64,000 nucleotides of DNA. It comes from Sipunculus nudus (Eukaryota; Annelida; Sipuncula; Golfingiida; Sipunculidae). The DNA lies in contig CM049308.1 of NCBI GenBank assembly GCA_026874595.1, positions 20,807,867 to 20,871,866 of the forward strand, in the 5' to 3' direction. The notes below the pieces were generated by a model. The model was not told the origin of the DNA, searched no databases, and saw only the letters and a program-made list of their open reading frames with translations. Of the stretch, positions 25,496 through 53,099 are shown piece by piece; positions within the stretch are counted from its first letter, which is position 1; each line of letters opens with the position of its first letter. The translations under genes and the position numbers were made by a program.

Positions 25496-26430
25496 CTCAT
25501 TCTGCCATTCATTTCTTGTTTTACCTTTTGCCTAATATGCAAAAAAAAAACGCAAGAACTCAGGAAAAATGGCAGAAAAAAAGATGACAGGTAATTTATA
25601 CTGTAGCCTTATTGGCTTCTCATTTGGCCACCCATTTGTGTGACGCTGAATGACACAAAACTGATATTACATGTATAAAAAATAATTTCAGATTTTATGT
25701 AGGTTTTGGGTCGCGTTTCAGTCTTCAAGAATCGAGGGTTGGTCCTGCTTCTTCCGTCTGTGAAATACTCATCGGGTTATTCATATTATACATCCGTTAT
25801 TAATGTTGAAAAATCTTTTCATTTGAACCCTGTTCTCTTCGGTTACTGTAATGCATCCGCTCACTTCCTCAGTTTAATTATACATTAACAGCACAAGATC
25901 ATATTGCTTAAGGCTTGGTATTAATATATTTAAACTGTTTCCAAAATGTGAGAAAAACAAGCGAAAGTAGCAAATGAGAAGAGAACTTGACGTGAAATAA
26001 TATCTACAAAGGGATTCGTGTCTGACAGATAGGCGAGAAAAAAAAGAGGACCTCACCACTATTTGCCAGCCGAATGTGAGCAATTCGATTTGGAGCTAAC
26101 ATGATTTAATTTGTAGGCCAACACAAGTACACTGGAGGAAAAATCATTTCATGGTAATTATATTTTTTATAATAAAATTACAGTTTCTAAGTGGATGGCG
26201 AATCCAATAACTTTGATTAATAATAAATTTGCCCAAGAACGGTGTTCGGATTTAATATAGCCTATAAATTATAAATATGTAGTTAATTGCCTGTAAATAC
26301 TGTATGAAAGAACGGTCGGGAATAGGTAAACGTAAACTTAATCCATGGGAGCATATAATGATTTAGTTCTTAAATATAATGATTATTTGATTTGCTCAAT
26401 GACGGCATTTGTAAACGAAGGCTGTTCACT
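24036..26430. other. Intergenic, no gene recognised
   Basis: Contains a (TTA)n run at about 25122-25147, a (TA)n run at 25440-25492 and C/CA-rich sequence at about 24283-24315. No coding evidence. Confidence 0.4.
25440..25492. repeat. (TA)n microsatellite
   Basis: A pure AT/TA run of about 53 bp. Confidence 0.95.
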
Positions 26431-29400
26431 TCAAGAATTGTCACCAGATGGCACTGATAATCGATCAGGCCAACAACCGTAGAAGACACCAGCTACCTTG
26501 ACATCTGGCGGCCTTGATTTGACCTTGACCTTCCTACATTGATAGTCGGTCAACCATATGTAGTAAATATCAGGATGTATCAGGTCTGAAGCTTTCGCTC
26601 ATCAACAACGATTTCTTGTAAACTGTAAAACCAGCTTAACCTTCGTGGAGCACACCAAATGAGCTTTGTTGTTAAGCACTCGCCTAAACAAAATATTTTA
26701 TTCAAAGGTAACAAGAAAAAAGAAAATGTTATAAGCTGGATCGAATGCTTGCTCTAAATTTTCTAATTTATGTGTTAACATTACATTTAAGGTGACAAAT
26801 CGTCATTCCACACGCACATCCGCAAAACTATGAAAGATATGTCAAGGTTATTTTATGCCGAGTATTGAATTTTAGAGTCCCGTTTACTGTGTTTCCCCAT
26901 GTTACTATTCTGCCCTACACGACTCGTCGTATTTAATTCAAAGGAAGGTATGTTTAGCAGTGACCGGCAGATGTACACACCACGCCAAGCCTTGATACTT
27001 GTCACTTAATTGTGTCAGTGATCGATCACCGATCCTGCACCAATATTTGATTTTTAAATTTTATTCCCATTATCAGCACTAATGGACAAAATGTGAAACC
27101 CTGTACAGGTTTTATCTGTCATATGATTTAAATTATCAACACTATGATTATGTGATAACTAAGAGTACTGTATTTGCTCGAAACAAAAAAAAATGCACAT
27201 TAGAGTGTATAGTTGGATAGGAGTGTAGACTGCCTTGATATGTTACCTGTAAAGTAGTAGTCAAATATTTCAGTACGTCTTTGTATATCATTTTTTTTAA
27301 TAAATAAAATCAGCTTATTATCAGCCCGTTCACTAAATTGCACTTGAAGATCAGATTAGTTTCATTCGAAATACGACAGGTGACGCCTTAAATATAATGA
27401 TGAGTGGCAAAACTATTTTAGTATTAATAGATGACACAGCAAACCCGTGACAGGTGAACATTTTGGTGCATAGGAATATGATATGAATAAGATAATCTAT
27501 AAATTAATAAGCGACGTTGAGACAAAAGTTAATTCAATCCTGACCACATCTTTTTTTTAAATACCGTCAAATTATCTTATGATAACCAACCACTGTAGTT
27601 GTAGATATGTACACTTTATCAAACACTGGCGGCTTCAAAATTGTGATACTGATTTTTTTCATTAAGCTTGCCCAACAATAAAATAGAGATATAAGCAATC
27701 ATAGGCGAGATTATGATTTGCTTCATTCATTGCAAGTACAACTAAAGAAGGTGATTCACCATTAGGTAGCAATAACTGTGTATATGTTTTAATTCGGCTT
27801 GATACTTTTGATACTTGCGGCGAAACAATAAATCCGTGTCGCATACCGAGCGGAACTAGAGGTCGGGGAGTAGCGAAATACGTTTTGCCTTGCTTCCCAA
27901 TCGTAGTTGTCGAGAGATGTCGCTGCGAAAGCCCCTTCGAAAAATAATTTCTGGATTTGAAATTACTCAATGTACATAAATTGTGTTATATATTGCAATC
28001 ATGTTAATACGTGATTGTCTTGTGGAAGTCTTTTTCATGGTTGCATGTAAGGAGGAAAAAAAGTTAGTTAAACTTTGGACTCCAAGAAAAATAACAGAAC
28101 TTTAAGGTAATTTGTTTTATCCATATTGAGAGACTTAAAATTCTTATTTATGGAATTATGAATCACTATCGTTTTTCGTGTGACGCCAACTATTTGCTTG
28201 CCTTTGTAGAATTTGTGTGATTCATGGCTTGCTCTGCGTCGTTCACGCTAATTAATATTTGGTAATACCTGAAAAGAAGGTCCTGTGGGGACTGATATTA
28301 GCTTTTTATCAACAGGCCTTTAGTAAACAAGGCACATGTGCCCGTTTTGACACACAGGAAAGGCTTGTTACCAGAGGAGGCTGACTGCACATGTCAAGGA
28401 AACAATTGAATACTTGTAAATCGTGTTAATCGATACGTCAACCTTTTAATTTAACATATGGTTATGTTGTTTTCAGGGCATACAGTTCCCCCCCCCCCCC
28501 CCCCCCCCCAAGTAGATTTGTTATTTTCGAGAATGAACACCAGGTGGCTCTGGTTACCATTCATGCAACAACTATCAAACATTACTTTTGAATATTTCGA
28601 CCTTGACGGAAACCTGACCTTGTGCCTTCGGTAACCAGTAAACCGGAAACTCTGAATCTCTATATGTATCAGGCCTGACCATTATGACCAGCAACTGCAA
28701 TGTTTGTTGCAAAGAGTTACCAAAGTTTAACACCCTGAAGTTCTCACGACCGTTGATATTTTTTTTTCAGTCGCCAAAGCAAAATATTTTATTCAAGAAT
28801 AACAAAAAAGGAAGGTTGAAAACAGTATGTGGTCGATTGGATGCGGGAACCATGGTTTCACAAGTACATGTTAAAACGTGACAAATCCTCATCATATACA
28901 CTGTACCAGCTTTTTGAGAATATGTTTATGTCATGTCCTGCAGACGTTTGATTGTTCGGTCCGCTTAAAATGCATATTTACCTAACAAATCATATTTTTT
29001 TATGAAAAAATAGGTATGTTTAACTGTGACCAAAAACCAATTAGTTTCTTAGTCACCCGTCTATTCTTCCAATCTATTCTCAATGATCACGATATGTTCA
29101 AGGATATAGAGCAACACACATTAGCATATACTGAAATCATTTAATGGGATAACAGAAGGCTGTTAATTTCATGTTCACAATGACGACTGTGAGGAAAAAT
29201 CTTTTGAAAGGGGGGGGGGGGTTCAGTTAGAGAGCTGAAAACATTTCATTTAGAGAAAGAGCATTTGAATTTCATTTCTAATAGCCATTTTGTTTCTTAT
29301 AGATTGCATTGTTTATTAATGGTATAATAAAATACACTGAAGATCAGGCCTGGCCCGTGTTCTGATAATGAAATAAATTTTAATTTTCTTTAGACTTTGT

Positions 29401-30080
29401 GAAGAAGTTCCGTTTGAAAACGAGTCTTCTTTTACCTACAATATCGGCTAACTGTTAAAAAACGAGTGCCTATGCTTCAAGGATATTATTTAGACAATAT
29501 ATTTGTGAAATTGAGTTCATTGATATAAATCTTTATTATTTGATTTATAATGATATAGCTGTTTCATTAGGACTAAAAACTTTTGCATCTCCTAAAATTT
29601 TTAAAACTTCAGGTAACGTTGGTGACCGATCACCCAAACGACGATCAAACAGGAATATTGACTAGCCGCCTTGTAGAAACCCTGACCTTCATATCTTGTT
29701 GTATGTAATCCCTGTATGTATAAGGGCTCACTGGTTTGCATAGCAACATGCATGTTGTGTTAAACAGAAACACTAGTTTAAGCTCACTGGGAAACCCCAT
29801 GACCGTTGTCAGTCACCTAAACAAAATATTTTATTTAATGAATAACAAAAAGGAAAGCTGGAAAATATTATGAAAATATTGCATGCGAGCCACAACGTTA
29901 AAGGTCACATCAAAGTTGACAAAGCTCATCACACGCACTCCACCAACTTATGAAAGCTACGATTTATGGGTCATTTTATTACAATTTTTTTACATGTTAT
30001 GCTGAAGCTGACTTCATAGTTTATTCAGCGGCAGGTATGTTTTACTGTGAAATACAATCGATTAGTTCCTCAGATGCATT
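26430..30080 (+). repeat. Three diverged direct copies of a unit of about 500-600 bp
   Basis: Copies at about 26430-27000, 28525-29060 and 29600-30080. Landmarks occur in the same order: an 'accttga/ctgacctt' block, 'acaaaatattttatt..a.aataacaa.aaaggaa', 'gtgacaaatc.tcat.acac.cac', 'tatgaaag' and a terminal 'ggtatgttta.c.gtga'. Spacing is about 2.1 kb and then 1.1 kb. None keeps an open frame across the unit, so it looks like non-coding duplication or a relic element. A C22 run (28488-28509) and a G12 run (29210-29221) fall near the second copy. Confidence 0.65.
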
Positions 30081-30383
30081 TCTGTATCTAAGTCAGATAA
30101 TAGCAACCAGTAACAGTTTGAGTTGCCAGCATACTCGGCCAAACATTTCAAGCTCTCTCGAATGATCAGGAGATCATGTAAGAGAAGAAAGTTGTCGGCG
30201 TAACTTATTTGCGCTAGCAAGTGGAACATCTCTAAACTAGTTGGATAAAAAACAACAGTTAAAAAGAACTGCTTGGAATCTGAGACTATTTTAGAAAAGA
30301 TGAAATGTGATATATACAGGTAGAAAAGCAGGTGGAAGAGTACCCATGAAGACTTGCTGCTGATTTGATATAAAAAAAGCAAA

Positions 30384-44426
<14,043 letters not shown>

Positions 44427-44524
44427 TTGCATTTCCTAATGCAAAAAAAGCACTTATGCCAGGGAGGGACAGTTATGCCAGCAAAAGTTATGACCAAAAA
44501 CAAGAAAAATAAGCGCTTTTTAGT

Positions 44525-44930
44525 TTGTTTTTTTTTTGTGGAGGTAACCAACTATTTTTTAATGCTACCTTAACTACGTATATGTACATCTGCACAATTC
44601 CATTCTGGTTTTGGACTACGTGACAAGGCAGTATCACACGCTTCCTCTCCTTTTATATCCTGGCGTTAACCACGCCTGGTGACTACTGCACCTGCGGGCC
44701 CTGAGTGTATAATCGTCCCCATTGATGGGTCATACTACCCCCGAACTTCCGAAAGGCACATTCGTATGTGAGTGAAACACGGCCGTGGGGCACGGCCTTC
44801 CTATTAAGCATGCAGAGCGCTCGCCCTGAGTGGGGGCCCACCGTGAAAAGTCTCAGCGCCTCGGCTAAGATTTGAACTCACGATCTTCCGGCTTTGAGTC
44901 CTTTGCTCAAAGCCTGAGCCACAAAAGCCA
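44525..44930 (-). mobile_element. tRNA-derived SINE, full length
   Basis: On the minus strand the head at 44929-44863 is tRNA-like: GGCTTTTGTGGCTCAGG (A-box region TGGCTCAGG), then GTGAGTTCAAATCTTAGCC (B-box GAGTTCAAATC), with pairing ends GGCT/AGCC. A body of about 320 bp follows, ending GGTTACCTCCAC plus an A-tail (44529-44538 as T on the + strand). It lies about 100 bp after the channel stop codon in antisense orientation, possibly within the 3' UTR. A candidate poly(A) signal AATAAA lies at about 45010. Confidence 0.8.
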
Positions 44931-47291
44931 GAAAAGTATGCACAGAAATAACGCTTCTTCTTTACTATAACCTTTACTAAAGTCTTTGACACCCAGGATG
45001 AGCATGTGAAATAAATTGCAACCAGGGTATTGATATAAGATATCGTTTACGATGAATCAAAATATAAAGATTTATTATTATGATAAACCACACGTTTCCT
45101 TCAATTTAAGAATTAGAGTTAGGCATGACTACTTGGCTTTTGCATCTGGAGTCTGGTCTGAAATGGCCCTAATCCGTTTGAAGAAAGAGATACAACTCTT
45201 TTAATATTACCATAAGTTTTATGACTTCCTTCTAACGTATGCCTTAAGGGTTTTACCATGTGACTACTTAATTTCCTCCAGTTATTATATGGAGATAATA
45301 ATCCTAACGTTCGTTCATCTGTAAAAATACAATATTAAGGGTTTAACTTTGTCATATTTATTTAATTATGATACCGTTGCCCAGCAGCTTATTTAGTGTG
45401 TATCCTAAATCCCGAATCAAAAAGGAATTTGACAGTTTTCATAAATAACATGGTAATATAGTGCACACGCATAATGAATGTTATATATTAATCCTCCTGT
45501 TTGTCTTGTTGTTCTAACATTGATTAGTGATATACGGAAACGTAAATGCACACTATTGTATTGCTGACAAGATTAATCGCGTGAACTAGCATTATTATGA
45601 CTAAAATATTTGTGTATACTCATACAAAGAATACTCTGTGTACTTATTAGACTCCCCTACGGTAATAGTATTTTATATGTATTATTGTAAATAAATAAGC
45701 GCTTCAGAATTGACCTGACCAAAAACTATGTATGTCTCATATTCGCAATTTTACATCATTACTAATTTCGAGAAAAGCCGTTTCGGTCATTCAAACATGT
45801 AACAGTTGACATTGTTACTAGCCAGCTAAAATTCACCCTGACACTTTTTTTTTATATAAAAGGAGAACTGGTACGTAAAAGGTAATACTCGGTGTTGCAA
45901 AACAATACGTTGCCGCTGATTTATTAAGGAGAGCTACGCGTATGTAACCTGCAAAAATGCATTCTGAATTTCTACGATTATTCTTTGCCCTCTCTGCAAT
46001 CAAATACTGCCAGGAGGCGTACCGGTTGCTGGGATGGTGAGGTCCTTTCCTATACTTTGATATTTCGTTCTTGTATGTTGACCCTGTGCAATACATAATC
46101 TATATGTCTGCATTAAATGTTAATGGTTATTTTATTAATTATTACTCATCAGTAAATTGCTGAATGGTACTATAGGTGTTGTTTATAATTGAATAAAATG
46201 TTAGATGTCAAAAGATATGTTTCAGCATTTTTCCTGGTAACAGAGACGAAAGTTTGCATGTGTTTGTACGTCGTGTTTAATGTTTGTTTAAATTTGGTAT
46301 GCATATATATTGCATATATGTATGTATTCGTCGTTGTCAGAGTACATCCTGTTATTAATGTATGGCAGATTATTTTTACCTGTATACATAAAACGAATCT
46401 GTCCTTTCATTCGCCTTAATTCCTGAGTTATGATTCGTAGTCGGACATCTTCTTTAAAAAGATTGAAATTGTCAAACCATAGGTGGCCGGTGCATGTCAC
46501 AATCCGTTCCTTATAAAGGTATGTCTGGACCTAATATATCACCTTTGTGCGAATACTGATGCATTGTTAAAGAAGATAAATCTAGTTTGGTAAAGATTTA
46601 CTAACATCCGAAGCTGTCACGAACCGCCTTATATGTAAGAATTAATCCCTTCGCCCACCCTCTTTGGACCCTAGTTGCCCACCTGTCCAAAATATGCACG
46701 GGTGTGGTATGTCTGTGCCTCAGTATACACACACAGCAGCACCTTGGGTTCAGCTACGTCATGGCTCATACAAACGCATTTGAAAACGACGAGATACCGT
46801 TGAAAATGACGATCTATTAGACCAAAGCCACTTTTCCTGTTGCCTCACCAGGTTATTTGAAAAAAGCGTTAAATAAGATAAAAAAACACGCACGTAATGG
46901 GTACCGCTGATTATTATGCAACTAGAGAATACTTCTTAGATATCTAACATGTTGCACTAAGACTGGGTAATAAATTAAATCATAAAGAAGTGCCTAGGTT
47001 TTTAAAGGTGTTCACGTATTTTGCTCAGCAGCTTGTATAAAGAATACCATTGTTACTTAATCATTGGTTTAAACAGAGAATTCATCTACCTGGGTGTACT
47101 AGTTTTCTCCAGTATATGGTCACTATTTAATCTTGCATATCTTGCATACAGGTTGTCCGTATTGTTGTAATTGTTCTACATGTACGACCACTTTTCCAAG
47201 CATCTATTTCGATCTTTCGCCTGTTCGTCCAGTGCCATAATAGTGTTTATGAATTAGAGTCGTTTTCTTGAAGCTACAATATTAGGTAAAA

Positions 47292-47292
47292 G

Positions 47293-47345
<53 letters not shown>
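47292..47345. repeat. (TA)n microsatellite
   Basis: A TA run of about 54 bp with one TTTA interruption. Confidence 0.93.
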
Positions 47346-47348
<3 letters not shown>

Positions 47349-48781
47349 CTATTAAATATACAGGCTTTAGTTACGGAACCTAATATCAACATATAACCTA
47401 GCCGTGACGGACATAGATCCTGTAATGGAGATAAAAAGAATCAGATTCTGTAACACTAGACAGCGTGAAATGTCTAGGGGAATGAATCAAGAAGTGATTG
47501 TTTTTTTTGTTTTTTTTTTGTTAGCAGATAACCACAATTTATTCCTAAAACAATCGTAACATTACAATACACTAAATCAATACAATTACACAGTATAACA
47601 ACAGTACAACCGTAAATCAATACAAGTGTATAAATAAAGTTTACAGTACCTGGATACCACCACTGTCACAGCGACAAAAAAACCTTTAAAGCATATAATC
47701 CAGATGAACAGTTCACATAAATCTTCTCAGAGAATAACAGTCAAGTTCAATCACAAAATCAATTTGTTGTAATCCAAAAGTGAGGTTCTAATAGAGCAAA
47801 ACTGACTTACACTCTTCCGTGTCCGCTGGAATATATATCTCTTCTCTCTCGGCTCCAAAAAATGGCCCCTTATTTATAACTTTTCACCTCAAGCCGAGAA
47901 CTTTCCATTTCCCGAACAATCAAAAGAACCCAATAATACTCACATTACAGGAAACATCTAGAGCAATGAACGCTGTGTTTCTACATATCAGGATTCACAT
48001 GAGGGCCGGCCCTGCTCGGCCAGGCGAGAAAGCCCCAGACTAGCATGGCCCCATACGTCAGACCCCACGCGTGGGCCGGGCTTTGCCGCCATAGCAACGG
48101 ACAATGCTAGCGCTACACATACACATGTAAGACTGCTGCATACAATAAAAGAGACATCTGTAAAACTGTATACTACCACAAATATGAGAGAGCGGCATTT
48201 ATATACATATATTAAGAGAAATATATTATATTTATACAAGTATAAGTTATATGCCGAGAAATTGGAGAGCGACCGGGAAGGGATGAAGGGAGCAGGCCTT
48301 TGTGAGTAACCTTAGTAAGTTCTAATAAGTTGTATAAAATACATCGTACGACATACATCGTCTGCCATGTTCGGGTCAAGTAACTCAGAATTGTTGGTTC
48401 TCTTAAATGAAATCATATGCCTAATACATGCCAGACACCCTGGCCTTATCATTAGGGATAAGGTTTTGTTAAAATGTATCATTTAGGGTATATATATGAT
48501 CTTTTCTTGCCAATATGATCTTTGGCAATAACTGTCAGTTGTCACCAGCAGATGTAGCTAGAATGCGGAAATTTTTCAGTTCTTTTTGATAGGAGAAGGG
48601 CTATCACAGCATGAAGATTAGACTATTCAGGGAGAATCATATATAATTCACAATGCTGTCAAAGAAATTAGGGCAAGTAAAGAGGGAAATGTTAGATCAA
48701 ACGTCCACAAATGCGTCTCCATCAGTTGGGTCAATTGATATGCCCTATCAATTCTTCAAGTTGACCCTGCTGAAACGCTGA

Positions 48782-48847
48782 AGAATAAACCGTGTTACTG
48801 CCATCTAGCGATGAAGAATAAACCGTGTTACTGCCATCTAGCGATCG
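48782..48847. repeat. Perfect 33-bp tandem duplication
   Basis: The 33-bp unit (beginning gaagaataaaccgtgttact and ending ctagcgat) is present twice head to tail with no mismatch, indicating a recent duplication. Confidence 0.95.
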
Positions 48848-49049
48848 AGTGGTGATAAAATCAATTTAGCGACTTAGCGGTGATATACATTTTTATGCTA
48901 ACATTTAGAGAATTGGCTTAGGTGGATGCAATGAAGAGAGCAGTTGAAAAATATGCTAAAACATACGAAATAAACAAATGAAATGATAGTGCAAATAGAG
49001 GACCTAATTAGGCCTAATGCATACAATTCATTTAATCTATAGGACGCGA

Positions 49050-50630
49050 AAAATATGGGTCATAGTGACCTAATATTGGGTTTCAAAGGACATTTGCCTA
49101 GGGCCTCCCAGAATGTAATTTTAGAGAATTTGTGCTCCGTCTTACTGTCTGGGTGCTCAAAATCATGTTTTGGTCCATACTTAAAAAATATAGGTCACCA
49201 TGACCTAATTTCAGGTTTCCAAAGAAATTTACCTAGAAACTTCCTGGATGTTGCGTCAAAATATTCTGGGCTTAACAGATACGATCTGACCCATCTCACA
49301 TTCAGGGTGTTCATATTTCATCATTTTTCCAATTGGTCGTAGAATATAGGTCAACATGACTTAATATCAGGCTTCCCCCGTACATGAGCCTCAGATCTCC
49401 ATGAACTTTATGTTAAAAGATTCTGACTTTGTGGCTGCTCATATGAAATCTTTTCCTGTAGGTCAAAGAATATAGGTCATGATGACCTATTTTCAAGTTT
49501 CAAAGGACATTTGCAAATGATGTCCCTGAAAGTAACGGTCGAAGAATCTAGGCCATATATTTTCCCCTATCGACTCTCTGGGTGCTAAAAATCATTTGTT
49601 TTTGGCTCATAGGTCGCAAAATATAGGTCATTATGGCCCAATTTTAGGTAAACAATGAACATCAGCCTAGAACCTAACTGGATGTTGCGTTATAAGATTC
49701 TAGGCCTGACAGATACAATTTTGGCCAATCAATCTGAGATTCAGGGTGCCCATATTCCTATAGGCCGAATATAGGTCACAGTGAAAATTTGTGGTCAATA
49801 TAGGTCACCATGACCTAATTTCAGGTTTCCTAGAAGATTTGCCTAGAATCTACCTGGATATTTCTTTAGAAGATTCTAGGCCTAACAGATACAATTTGTG
49901 CCCATCTGACATTCAGGATGATCATATGACATCTTTTTTTATAGGTCGCACAATATAGGTCACAAGTTTCCGATGAGATTTGCAAAGGACCTCTCTGGAT
50001 GTTGATTCTAGGCTTACCAGAAACAATTTTTTGCGAATCTGAGAATGAGGGTGCTCATATTTCATCTTTATCTTAAAGGTTACAGTAAAAATGTGTGGTC
50101 AATATAGGTCACCATGACCTAATTTCAGGTTTCCAATGAGATTTTCCTAGTACTCCCCCGGATGTTGCTTTAGAAGATTTTAGGCCTTACAGAAACAATT
50201 TGTGCCCATCTGACATTCGTGCGCTCATATGACATCAATTTGCTAAAGGTCGCAGAATACAGTTCATAATGACCTAATTCCATGTTTCCAAGGACATTTA
50301 CCTGGGACTTGCCTTATTTATACGTGAGAGGATTCTAGTCCAGATGGATACAATTTGTGTCCCGTCTGACTCTCTGGGTGCTCAAAATCATGATTCCGGC
50401 CCATGGATAACAAAATATAGGACACCATGACCTAATTTCAGGTTTCCAAGGAGATTTGCATAGGTCCTCCCTGAATGTACAGTTAGAAGTTTCAAGGTAT
50501 AACGTTAACGATATGTCTTGTTGACGGACGTATGGGCGGAAGGTAGGACGGCCGAAAAACCGGACGGACGACGTACAAAGGGAGACCGCTATAGGACAGA
50601 TGACTCACAGTCAGCCGAGCTAAAGAGGTG
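49050..50630. repeat. Tandem array (unit about 150 bp) ending in GACGGAC module and hairpin
   Basis: About ten diverged units marked by 'caccatgacctaatttcaggtttcc' or close variants at about 49068, 49197, 49353, 49477, 49632, 49808, 49961, 50110, 50264 and 50426. The array ends in a GGACGGACGACG-rich segment (50520-50580) and the hairpin-like CAGATGACTCACAGTCAGCCGAGCT (to about 50623), in the same orientation as the locus at 1-1160. Longer open frames here are a product of the repeat. Confidence 0.8.
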
Positions 50631-50850
50631 TTTTTTTTGCCCAAATTTCCAACCCAATGCCGAAACAGTATGTCGCAAAAATGTAGTAGGATCCTTCCTA
50701 TGGACAACATTGGGCAATAAAGCAATCATTTCTGTCATGTTATACGACCTATTCTGGCCACGTTAAGATAAATACAATGAATGATAGCGGTTTATCACTG
50801 ACCTATATAATATTTGCATTTTGTTGGCCAACAAATGTCTGAAATTTTTG

Positions 50851-50915
50851 TTTAAACTTGCTTTGTATAAGGAGACATGGTTTTTTTTAACTTGCTTTGT
50901 ATAAGGAGACATGGG
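50851..50915. repeat. Short tandem duplication
   Basis: 'aacttgctttgtataaggag' plus 'acatgg' occurs twice about 36 bp apart, separated by a T run. Confidence 0.85.
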
Positions 50916-51653
50916 TTTAATTTCTGATCAACTTTATTTAAAATGCTCGTGATGTTGTAAACAGAAGTAACTTGATTTCTTAACTGTAGCACACGCATGT
51001 CAGGCCGAGAGCAAGAGGTGAGTAATTTCATAATGGGAATTATTACACCAACTCAAATTCCCTAATCTGAGGTATATAATATACGTTAAAGGGACCCAAT
51101 CACTTATCTGACCTTTATAAACTAAAAGTAATCCCTTTGAGCTTTTATAAAGTACACCGTGAAACGTTGAAATCACCGCACACAGGCTGTTTGTCTTATT
51201 TATAACAACGTGTTAATAATATGTTGGGGCCCGCCAAAATAACCAAATCAAATTCAACAAGGGGATCTGGCAGAAAGTCAGATAAGGCAGAACTTTGCAT
51301 TGCGCTTGCAACAAGTTACCTTTCAACCTCCGAATATATACAACCTACCATCTTAGTTTACATTTTCTTCCGTTTGACAAGTTCATACATCCCTCACGAA
51401 GGCTTTAAAAAAACTTTCACAACCAATATTACCCAAAGATTATTAATATATACAGAGGATGCCAAAAATCATATAAATTATTTTTCAAAAGGTAGGTTAA
51501 TGAGCATCTTTAAATTACACGTTTTTGGTCCATTCAGGTGGCAATCACTCGACAGGTATATAGTGAATTTAAACTCGTATAATATGGCACTTAGAGTCTT
51601 CTATTAGGTTTTGTTGATATATATACCAGGACCATGTAACGTACATATGTAAC

Positions 51654-51715
<62 letters not shown>

Positions 51716-52020
51716 CTACAACGAATATGTTCAGTTACACATGAACACGTGTTTTCATGCTGCCGCAATCATCAGATGTGAAATGTTAAGGAATGGTTGG
51801 TGACATTATGTAATAACGTGCCGAAGCACTCAGCCATGGTCATGATTATGTCTGCATTTGGAAATGAGCTCTGATCTTTTGTTGAGTCTTTGGGTCTTAG
51901 GGAACGTTATGACCTTTCCTTCGAGGCAAAGATTACAATTTCCACTGGGGAGCTTTTTAGGTGGTGCGCGGTTGAGGACCCGCCACTTTATTGAATATGG
52001 TTTTTTTTTTTTTTGTTTGT
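50916..52020. other. Intergenic, no gene recognised
   Basis: An open stretch of 128 codons at 51221-51607 has no recognisable motif and no splice support. A (TA)n run lies at 51657-51710. Confidence 0.35.
51657..51710. repeat. (TA)n microsatellite
   Basis: A TA run of about 54 bp. Confidence 0.95.
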
Positions 52021-52076
52021 TTTTTGATGGAGCCATGGGCGTAGCCAGGATTGAGGGAGAGGAGGGGGCCATCATC

Positions 52077-52125
52077 AGTGGCGGATCAAGAAATTCGAAA
52101 ACCGGGGGGGGGGGGGGGGGGTAAG
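52077..52125 (+). mobile_element. hAT-like MITE end, truncated
   Basis: CAGTGGCGGATCAAGAAATTC followed by a G-run of about 17 matches the terminus of the MITEs at 8392 and 61080. No inverse end was found within several hundred bases downstream. It sits next to 'gggcgtagccagg', another typical MITE-like end. Confidence 0.5.
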
Positions 52126-53095
52126 GGCGCTAATATGCATGTATGGGTAATATGAAAACGTTTATATATACAAGTATATATATATACATATATGTGTGTA
52201 TATTATTATTATATTATTATTATTTTTACTTTTACCATACTTTATATATTTTAGTGTATGAAAATAAATATATATTTTTATTTTCAATTAAGAACCATGG
52301 TTTAATTAAGGTTAGTTACAGGTACATGGGGAGGGTATAGGAGGGGTTTTATGTTAAATTATCATGTTAAATTTTGCATTTTACCGGGTTCCGTGGTTTC
52401 GACAGCACACAAGTCTCCCAAGAGCTCAGCACAGATCGCAAGTTTTAGTACCGGTATCACACTTTTTTCTTCACTTTATGGCTGATTGATCTGCCATGGA
52501 TGCCTGCTATTAACAAGCAATGCCGTTAAAAGTGAAAAAATCAACTTTGGCTGGCCCACTAATATTGGTCAATGGTATGTATTCTTCAAACTTTAATATC
52601 TTTAGAAATATTGAATATATAGAGACAATACTGATATCAGCTGAAAGCTGATATTTTGCTCTTTTTGTTTGTATGTATAAACATGTTATATGTTGGGTTT
52701 TTTACTGTAACGGCATAGAAAACAGAAAACAAAATATAACATTTCATCAACATTTTCTTCTTCAAGGGATATATATATGTTAAAACAACACTACACATAT
52801 CACACATACAGTTTAAAATGAACTTACACTGATTTCTGATTTATAAGCTTTCATTTGGTATATAATAAGTACAATTCCTCCGAAAACTGTATGATTTCCT
52901 GAATGATAAATGCCACTGTGCTTTATGTAATTTAACGAGCGCAGAAAAAAAAATGATTTCATACGGTACGCTATAAACATACTGGTCATAGCTATTTAGT
53001 CCCAATATTTTCACTGTTACCATGTGAATTCTATATGTAGGATTCCTAAGCTTTCCAAAAATACCAATTTTGTTGAGTTGTGGTGGGGGTGCATG
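52126..53095. other. Intergenic, no gene recognised
   Basis: AT-rich DNA with short TA and TTA tracts. Confidence 0.4.
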
Positions 53096-53099
53096 GCCT

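Larger units (their letters stand above)
45020..49050. other. Intergenic, no gene recognised
   Basis: AT-rich with a (TA)n run at 47292-47345. On the minus strand, around 47515-47550, AATAAA is followed by an A-rich tail, suggesting the 3' end of a retroposed sequence whose body may cover 47550-48240. No coding motif was identified. Confidence 0.4.

Noticed and set aside
27662-27970. 102-codon open frame on the minus strand
   Set aside because: No domain recognised and no sign of neighbouring exons; may be a transposon relic but cannot be supported.
49050-50500. Regular ~150-bp repeats considered as a CRISPR-like array
   Set aside because: Units are long, contiguous and diverged throughout, with no constant repeat/variable spacer pattern; the host is eukaryotic.
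51221-51607. 128-codon open frame on the plus strand
   Set aside because: Composition and lack of motifs do not support coding; no phase-compatible flanking exons seen.
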